From the NCBI GenBank assembly GCA_009617715.1, contig VTFK01000270.1:1-64000 (forward strand): 64,000 nt of DNA, written 5' to 3'. Positions 63,170 through 64,000 of the stretch are shown here, in pieces. A program made the translations under genes and the position numbers. Under the pieces are notes generated by a model, which saw only the letters and a program-made list of their open reading frames with translations, made no database searches and was not told where the DNA came from. Source of the DNA: Plectrocnemia conspersa (taxonomy: Eukaryota; Arthropoda; Insecta; Trichoptera; Polycentropodidae). Position 1 is the stretch's first letter. The number at the start of each line of letters is the position of its first letter.

Positions 63170-63420
63170 TCGTTAATGGGGTCAGTGGCCAAGGACTATT
63201 ATTTGACGAAATTTTAGTCCACTGTATTGTGCTAGTGCAATGGCAGCTAAACAAGACGAATGTTTAAAACTCCTTGGCGTCAGAGCAAAAATAACAGGAT
63301 AGAGCGACCAAAAATCAACTGACTTACGGCTCCCAACCGTTGCTATCCCTGGCGCCTAACGAAAGGATTGGGAATTTATTGAAAGCACCCCGAAACGCAC
63401 AATAGGCCAACGAATTATTT
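63170..63420. promoter_or_regulatory. Small GC-elevated noncoding island
   Basis: Unique sequence with no frame; includes a short hairpin (GGACTATTA... TTTTAGTCC near 63193–63221). Candidate regulatory element. Confidence 0.35.
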
Positions 63421-64000
63421 TTTTTTTCTAAATACGCTTTCTTATCTTCTTCTTCGTCGACTAACTTTTTATATAGTATATTTAAATGTTGTATGTAGCA
63501 ATAAATATATGTTGAAAGCTTTGATTTATTATTTTAAAATTATCATTATTGTTGTTTTATTTAATTTCAACTAATTATTTTAAATAATACTCAAATAAAT
63601 ACTATAAGCTAATATAATATAATGCAAAATGGTAACTTAATAGTATAATCGAATTAAAGAAATCTTATTATGTTATATGTAATTACATGATTTTAATTAT
63701 GAAATATTGTGCAATTATTATCTTAAATCCCTTATCAGACGTGCGCCTAATTAATTAAGACATTTATTACATGATAATCTTAATACACAATTAATAAATA
63801 TACCTAATTTTATTGATTACACTCTTTCGTCGTTAATATTTCATCACATTATGAAAATGTATATATTTTTACCGAAATACGCGAAGATTGTTATCAAACA
63901 CGTTTTTTCTTGAACAACACGTGGTTTATAAGTATTAACATATCTCAGTGCTGTTAAATTACCTTTATCTGGATCCTAAACAATGCATTGAAGTTTTTAT

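Noticed and set aside
1..64000. CRISPR arrays, rRNA genes, recognised microRNAs
   Set aside because: No regularly spaced repeats, no rRNA-like sequence, and none of the conserved insect microRNA sequences I could recall were seen on reading; a covariance-model search would be needed to exclude divergent ones.

Overview
The window looks like nuclear DNA of an insect (arthropod; order not resolved). It is very AT-rich, and one spliced gene with GT–AG introns sits in a CpG-rich left end. The rest is decayed non-LTR retrotransposons, tRNA-derived SINEs and small inverted-repeat DNA elements (hAT-like and piggyBac-like) scattered through long AT-rich stretches. There is no operon structure, rRNA, CRISPR or bacterial gene organisation.

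Region 1–9654 holds the only gene I can support with confidence. Five coding exons (2179–2348, 2421–2516, 8724–8855, 8925–9086, 9158–9346) join in frame into a secreted protein with a mature part of about 228 residues. Its helix and loop layout, and introns that fall between codons, are what one expects of a long-chain four-helix cytokine. This is a structural inference, not a recognised name. The initiating exon is unresolved; the best candidate lies at 67–325. The 6.2 kb second intron carries a SINE, a non-LTR element and a CpG-rich island (6490–7010) that could be an alternative promoter.

Region 9655–64000 has no convincing complete gene. It is AT-rich desert with (a) non-LTR relics of at least three families (12430–13350, 13390–14580, 23570–23790, 41940–42716, 50450–50800, 60652–61085); (b) tRNA-derived SINEs (25845, 34882, 40140, 56755, 57408); (c) non-autonomous DNA elements at 21709–22108, 32359–32625 and 51907–52120, plus an inverted-repeat-bounded block at 20102–20718; and (d) about fifteen islands of 250–800 bp with higher GC, little repeat content and no coherent reading frame. 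The islands look like conserved regulatory DNA of a developmental gene outside the window, but only a cross-species alignment could show that. One of them (around 62130–62347) contains a possible small secreted-protein exon.

Functionally, the one clear gene would make an extracellular signal. The A/T-rich, ATTTA-containing 3' UTR and the CpG-rich 5' region are consistent with tightly controlled expression. Everything else is mobile-element debris or candidate cis-regulatory sequence.
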